Source: Alphaproteobacteria bacterium
GTDB taxonomy: Bacteria; Pseudomonadota; Alphaproteobacteria; Rhizobiales; Devosiaceae
DNA: 20,122 bases
Assembly: GCA_024279575.1 (NCBI GenBank)
Contig: JAJRRJ010000061.1
Span: forward strand, 1 to 20,122
Reading direction: 5' to 3'
The translations under genes were made by a program, and so were the position numbers. The notes below the pieces were generated by a model. It saw only the letters and a program-made list of their open reading frames with translations. It did not search any database and was not told the DNA's origin. Numbering within the stretch: the stretch's first letter is position 1; the number at the start of each line of letters is the position of its first letter. Below, piece after piece: positions 16,530-20,122 of the stretch.

Positions 16530-17171
16530 TTATATCTGGTTTTCCGGTATCTCATTTCTGGGAAGCATCGGGGCATCCATCGCATCACAAAACCGCCCCA
16601 TAAACCGGTCAATTATCCGTTGAGCGCTTTTACCCACGATGGTTTTTCCCAATGCCATTATGTGTTTTGAAGCACCCCCGTTTGCGGCGAATTTCAGCAA
16701 AGTACCCGTGGCTATGTCACCTAATGAAAGGGCATTGTCATGGATATTGTCTTGGATATTGTCCCGGATATTATCTTGGACACTCAACGATTGGAATTCG
16801 TGTGTTTGTTCGCAAACTGATTGGGGCCAATATCCATCAACGTTGAGGGAGGCACGCTCACTCCGGGTAATGTCATAATCCACCAACTCAATATCTGCAG
16901 ACCCATGGGCCAAGCCTAACACGCCCCCCCGTCCGCGCCCGGACAGGGTATATTTTTTTGCTTCCGTGATATTACTCAGGGTCAATTCTCCAGAGAACTT
17001 TGGTCGCATAACTCCTAAATTCACCTGAATAGTCAAATCAAGGGTGTTGGCTGAACTCCACTTAATATTTTGGCAGCGTGGAATCGCCTGTTTTAGAACA
17101 TTGGTATCGTTCAACGCCCGCCAAACGCGCATCCGATCCGCCAAAATCAGATAGGTTCCACTAAAATCCAT
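16530..17171 (-). CDS. CoxG-like SRPBCC protein with an inserted repeat
   Basis: A 213-residue protein of the CoxG branch of SRPBCC folds. The start MDFSGTYLILADRMRVWRAL followed by NDTNVLKQAIPRCQ, the KFSGELTLSNI strand at 58-68 and GRGRGGVLGLAHGSADIEL at 78-96 fit the family well, as does the C-terminal helix region about 165-198. Between about residues 99 and 155 there is an extra, low-complexity stretch with four 4-residue repeats (DNIR DNIQ DNIH DNAL) that typical ~150-residue CoxG proteins lack. CoxG proteins help dock molybdenum hydroxylases such as CO dehydrogenase at the membrane, but no hydroxylase genes are in this window, so the role here is open. The ATG at 17171 has AAAAGGG 9 bases upstream. 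Confidence 0.8.
   Translation of the reverse strand: MDFSGTYLILADRMRVWRALNDTNVLKQAIPRCQNIKWSSANTLDLTIQVNLGVMRPKFSGELTLSNITEAKKYTLSGRGRGGVLGLAHGSADIELVDYDITRSERASLNVDGYWPQSVCEQTHEFQSLSVQDNIRDNIQDNIHDNALSLGDIATGTLLKFAANGGASKHIMALGKTIVGKSAQRIIDRFMGRFCDAMDAPMLPRNEIPENQI
16734..16781. repeat. Four 12-bp tandem repeats in the coxG-like gene
   Basis: On the plus strand the units are ATTGTCATGGAT, ATTGTCTTGGAT, ATTGTCCCGGAT and ATTATCTTGGAC, in direct succession. They differ by one to three bases. Since 12 is a multiple of three, gain or loss of a unit keeps the coxG-like frame. The repeat encodes the acidic/polar DNIx tetrapeptide series within an inserted loop. Confidence 0.92.
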
Positions 17172-17325
17172 GTTCTTTATCCCTTTTGGCCTTTAAGTGC
17201 GGCATTTTCGCACCAATATTAAACAAATGGGGTCGCATGTAAGCGGTTGCAATTGTCACCGGGTCTCGGGTACGCTTAATGGGCATAAATAACCAACAAA
17301 TTTTTAATAAAATCGGAGTGCATAA
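17172..17325. promoter_or_regulatory. Divergent promoter region
   Basis: These 154 bases separate the minus-strand coxG-like gene from the plus-strand operon and must serve both. For the plus strand a possible sigma-70 pair is TTGTCA (17253-17258) and TTAATG (17276-17281) with a 17-base spacer; GGAG lies 7 bases before the ATG at 17326. For the minus strand TTACAT and AATATT with 16 bases between them are a weak candidate. Both pairs are guesses from motif spacing. Confidence 0.35.
17238..17260. promoter_or_regulatory. Possible LacI-type operator with overlapping palindrome
   Basis: TGTAAGCGGTTGCA (17238-17251) fits the TGnAAnCGnTTnCA pattern typical of LacI/GalR-family operators, with a central CG. 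Overlapping it, 17245-17260 reads GGTTGCAATTGTCACC, a palindrome of the form GGTnnCAATTGnnACC. Together they overlap the candidate -35 of the plus-strand operon, where a bound repressor would block transcription. No LacI-family regulator gene lies in the window. Pattern match only. Confidence 0.35.
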
Positions 17326-18513
17326 ATGGCCAACGAATTGATGGATAAACCTTTGCAGTATTTGGACAAGGCAATGAGCTCAATCCGGGATCTTGGTCTT
17401 TGGCCTGAAAACTCCGAGGAGGCCCCCATTACCGGCCTGCTCCAACAGATCACCGAATTGGATGAAACCCGGGTTTTACTGATCGGACGTACATTGACGC
17501 AGGCTTCAATTTTCAACGAAGTTGTGCGTGAGCAGGTATCGGGCATGAATGTGGGTGAGCGCTATGAGGATATCACCAAGGGGTTTGATTCCATTCGTGA
17601 TGACGCCAAGGGCATGGTGGACCAACTCGCAGATGGCAAACTGGACCTGCTGGAGCGCACGTCCAATGTCTGGATGAAAATTACGCGGGGGGATATCGCA
17701 ACGCGTTTTGATAAAATTCGCGATATTTATCTCGAGGTTTCCAGAGATACTAAAGATCAGGTTGAGCGTGAGCACACAATTTTGGAAGCATATCGCGATT
17801 TCCGTGGCGCATTGAAGCAGTCTGAAGTTATGGCGCTGGAAGTTCTGGATAAGGCGGCGATTGTACTGGGTACAAAAAAGACCGCGCTTCAGGGTGCAAC
17901 AGAAGCTCTTTCAGCTTTTTCTGAGGGAACACCTGCTGATCGGGCGCGGTTGGAGATGGCACGGGATGAGCGTGTACGAGAACTGCAAAATGAAGAGCGG
18001 CGCTATCAGATTGCCAAAGACCTAAGCGATAACCTCACAATTTCGTACAATACTTCAGAAGTGGTGATGGCCCGACTGATGCAAACCACCAACGCCAAAG
18101 AACGGGTATATCAGCAATCCATTTCGTTTTTCTCCACCAACGAAACTGTGCTGACCGCCCTTTCCGCTTCGTTCACCGGGCTGTTTGGCCTGCACGAAAG
18201 CACCCAGACCCTGAACGCCATGAAAGAGGGCATGAGCAAATCGCTGGAAACACTGGCTGAAATCGGTGACACAGTACATGAGGAAGCACTCAAGGCGGGC
18301 TATGGTCCCACCATTCGTGCTGATTCCGTCAAAATGCTGGTGGACAGTGTGGTGAATTTTCAGGAACGCTCTATCGGCATCATCAATGAAATGCGTCAGC
18401 TATCAACAAAGAACTCCGCTGAAATCCGGGATGCAGTTGAAGATGGCAAACAGCGTCTGGCCAAGCTGGCAGCAGATGGCAACGCACTTGTTCTGGAACA
18501 ACACAAGCAATAG
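17326..18513 (+). CDS. Uncharacterised helical protein, possibly TelA-like
   Basis: A 395-residue protein I cannot assign firmly. It has no signal peptide and no membrane helix, so it should be cytosolic. Almost the whole chain looks helical and charged, with long coiled-coil-like stretches (about 75-165 and 200-250) and a C-terminal heptad-like region ending DAVEDGKQRLAKLAADG. Its length, the helical layout and the C-terminal pattern around FQERSIGIINEMRQLSTKNS recall TelA/toxic-anion-resistance proteins, but only faintly. Similar alphaproteobacterial proteins are sometimes labelled 'cell surface protein', which the lack of an export signal does not support. The ATG at 17326 has GGAG 7 bases upstream. 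It leads the three-gene plus-strand operon. Confidence 0.85.
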   Translation: MANELMDKPLQYLDKAMSSIRDLGLWPENSEEAPITGLLQQITELDETRVLLIGRTLTQASIFNEVVREQVSGMNVGERYEDITKGFDSIRDDAKGMVDQLADGKLDLLERTSNVWMKITRGDIATRFDKIRDIYLEVSRDTKDQVEREHTILEAYRDFRGALKQSEVMALEVLDKAAIVLGTKKTALQGATEALSAFSEGTPADRARLEMARDERVRELQNEERRYQIAKDLSDNLTISYNTSEVVMARLMQTTNAKERVYQQSISFFSTNETVLTALSASFTGLFGLHESTQTLNAMKEGMSKSLETLAEIGDTVHEEALKAGYGPTIRADSVKMLVDSVVNFQERSIGIINEMRQLSTKNSAEIRDAVEDGKQRLAKLAADGNALVLEQHKQ

Positions 18514-18554
18514 CACAGTTCATATCCGTATGATTTTGATATTGAGGTAGACTT

Positions 18555-19502
18555 TTGACGGCCCCTGGCAACAAAAAAAAAGCAGCTGCAGCACCTTTGA
18601 GTGAAGTCATGCTGGCGATGGATGTGGTTGACACGCTACGCCATCGTCAGGATTTGGTGATCAGGGAACTGGCAGGTGGCGATCGCAAGGCCAACCTTGT
18701 TGAACGTCTGCGCAAAATCTATCTTGAGCAGGGCATTCAGGTTCCAGAAAGCATCCTTCTTGAGGGAGTTGCCGCGCTTGAGGAAGATCGGTTTGTTTAC
18801 CAGCCCACCGGGTCCGGCCTCAGGCGTAAGCTGGCAGAAATCTATGTTACCCGTTCTGCGTGGGGGAAATGGGTGTTGGGTGCCATCATTTCTATGGCAC
18901 TGGTCTTTGGCGGATATTTTGCAGTTTACCTGCCATATCAGGCAAATCTGGCAGAAAAGGCCCGTATTGAACTGGTGGAGAAAATGCCGAGCCAAATGCA
19001 GGCGCTTTATGACACAATTTTTGCCGAAACCAAGGTGCAGTCTCCGATATCTCAGGCCCGGCAATTATTGGAACGCGGACAAACAGCATCCAAAGAAGGA
19101 AACCGGGAAGACGCCGAAGCGGCGCTGGCGGGTCTAACGGAAATCCGGGACCAACTGAGGATGGTTTATTCGCTTAAGGTGGTAAACAGGGACGGCGTTC
19201 AATCCGGTTTCTGGACATTTCCTGAAATAAATCGCGATGCCACCAACTATTATATTGTGGTGGAAGCCATTAGCGCGGATGGGGAAATTCTAACAATTCC
19301 CGTTGAAAATCAAGAAACCGGCATGGTGGAGAACGTGCAGATGTGGGGGCTAAGGGTTCCTGAATTCGTATATAATTCAATTGGTGCGGACAAGCGCGAT
19401 GATGGTATAATTCAACGCAACATTGTCGGGCAAAAAGAATTCGGATTTTTTGACGTCAAATATACGATCCCGGTATCTGGCGGGGCGGTGACACGGTGGT
19501 AA
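18555..19502 (+). CDS. Single-pass membrane protein resembling DUF6384
   Basis: A 315-residue protein resembling the alphaproteobacterial DUF6384 group; function unknown. The N-terminal part contains SEVMLAMDVVDTLRHRQDLV at 16-35 and appears to be a cytosolic helical domain of about 100 residues. One clear membrane helix follows at about 104-127 (WVLGAIISMALVFGGYFAVYLP). Then come a helical stretch (about 130-200) and a mixed, strand-rich C-terminal domain (about 205-315), which would lie in the periplasm if the N-terminus is inside. The start is a TTG, supported by GAGG 7 bases upstream; the first in-frame ATG is codon 19, inside the conserved-looking segment. It starts 41 bases after the preceding gene. 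Confidence 0.85.
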   Translation: MTAPGNKKKAAAAPLSEVMLAMDVVDTLRHRQDLVIRELAGGDRKANLVERLRKIYLEQGIQVPESILLEGVAALEEDRFVYQPTGSGLRRKLAEIYVTRSAWGKWVLGAIISMALVFGGYFAVYLPYQANLAEKARIELVEKMPSQMQALYDTIFAETKVQSPISQARQLLERGQTASKEGNREDAEAALAGLTEIRDQLRMVYSLKVVNRDGVQSGFWTFPEINRDATNYYIVVEAISADGEILTIPVENQETGMVENVQMWGLRVPEFVYNSIGADKRDDGIIQRNIVGQKEFGFFDVKYTIPVSGGAVTRW

Positions 19503-19503
19503 T

Positions 19504-20122
19504 ATGGCAATAAGTGGCCCCGAGGCAATGGCCTCTCTGGATGATGCGGTACGAGATATTCGGCGGGATGAAAGTGACATTGGCAAGCGCCTGTCACGAA
19601 GTGTCGAGCGCATGGGTAAGATTCGTGAAAATGAAGCTGAGCTTTGTCGACAGCTCGCAAAACTTCGTCTTTCCCCTAAAATGCAACAGGAAATTGAGGG
19701 GCGGTTGATACCGGCAGAAAAACAGGCGCGTCAGGTTTTCAAAACCCATGCGGCAGAGAGCGAAGCTGTGGCCAAAACTCTGAAGGCTCAGGATGAAGTG
19801 ATTGCTCAATTGGCAAAATCCCGGCACGTGGCCTTGCAGGAGTTGGGGCGGGCGCAAGAAAAACTTAAGGGTATTTCCAGCCGGGTAGCGGACCTGGTTG
19901 CAGCGGACCCCCAATATGCTGACCTGCGCGCCAATGTGGATGAGTTGCAAACCATCGCCAATGAAAGCCTGAAAAAAACCGAACAGGCCGAGGCAGATCA
20001 GGAGCAAAAGGGACGCCCCTATCGCGAAGACCCGCTGTTTATGTATTTGTGGGATGCCGGGTATGGGACTTCAAGCTATAAGGCCAATAATCTGGCGCGG
20101 TGGCTGGATGGGCTTGTCGCCA
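19504..20122 (+). CDS. Coiled-coil protein of unknown function, cut by the window end
   Basis: An open frame runs from the ATG at 19504 off the right edge, giving 206 visible residues without a stop. It begins one base after the TAA of the DUF6384-like gene, so it is almost certainly coupled to it. Residues about 12-165 are rich in Glu, Gln, Lys, Ala and Leu and look like an extended antiparallel coiled coil. From about 170 a different, conserved-looking module begins: GRPYREDPLFMYLWDAGYGT at 170-189, then SYKANNLARWLDG. No signal peptide or membrane helix is visible. I recall similar proteins beside DUF6384-like genes in other alphaproteobacteria but no function. Confidence 0.85.
   Translation, partial: MAISGPEAMASLDDAVRDIRRDESDIGKRLSRSVERMGKIRENEAELCRQLAKLRLSPKMQQEIEGRLIPAEKQARQVFKTHAAESEAVAKTLKAQDEVIAQLAKSRHVALQELGRAQEKLKGISSRVADLVAADPQYADLRANVDELQTIANESLKKTEQAEADQEQKGRPYREDPLFMYLWDAGYGTSSYKANNLARWLDGLVA

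Overview
The window looks like a chromosomal segment of an alphaproteobacterium, probably Hyphomicrobiales or Rhodobacterales-like. The reasons are the alphaproteobacterial flavour of the proteins (a UPRT with DPMLATANS, a bacterial ALDH16, a CoxG-type SRPBCC protein, a DUF6384-like protein), the moderate G+C, and the tightly packed operons with short gaps and ATGA overlaps. This placement is inference from protein recognition only. No rRNA, tRNA, CRISPR array, insertion sequence or phage gene was seen, and no stretch over 300 bases lacks a gene.

Region 1 (12645 down to 27, minus strand) is one long run of eleven genes for nucleoside uptake and breakdown. A BMP-family periplasmic binding protein, a double ABC ATPase and two permeases import nucleosides. 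Cytidine deaminase, purine nucleoside phosphorylase and thymidine phosphorylase split or convert them. Phosphopentomutase and deoxyribose-phosphate aldolase turn the released sugar phosphate into glyceraldehyde-3-phosphate and acetaldehyde. A two-domain ALDH16-type aldehyde dehydrogenase sits between deoC and deoA and could oxidise the acetaldehyde. Uracil phosphoribosyltransferase salvages the freed uracil. Gaps are 0-29 bases or 4-base overlaps, so one transcript is likely. The purine nucleoside phosphorylase gene is broken by two apparent single-base losses 20 bases apart, which place its first 192 codons in frame with deoC.

Region 2 (17171 down to 12797, minus strand) holds a CoxG-like SRPBCC protein with a repeat-bearing insertion, followed by a YnjB/YnjC/YnjD-type ABC importer (binding protein, fused double permease, ATPase). 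Its substrate is unknown. A 151-base gap with a folded leader separates it from Region 1.

Region 3 (17326 to the right edge, plus strand) diverges from Region 2 across a 154-base intergenic region with a LacI-type operator-like palindrome. It encodes three uncharacterised, mostly helical proteins: a soluble 395-residue protein with a faint TelA-like look, a single-pass membrane protein resembling DUF6384, and a coiled-coil protein cut by the window end. This is the best candidate for an undescribed system in the window.
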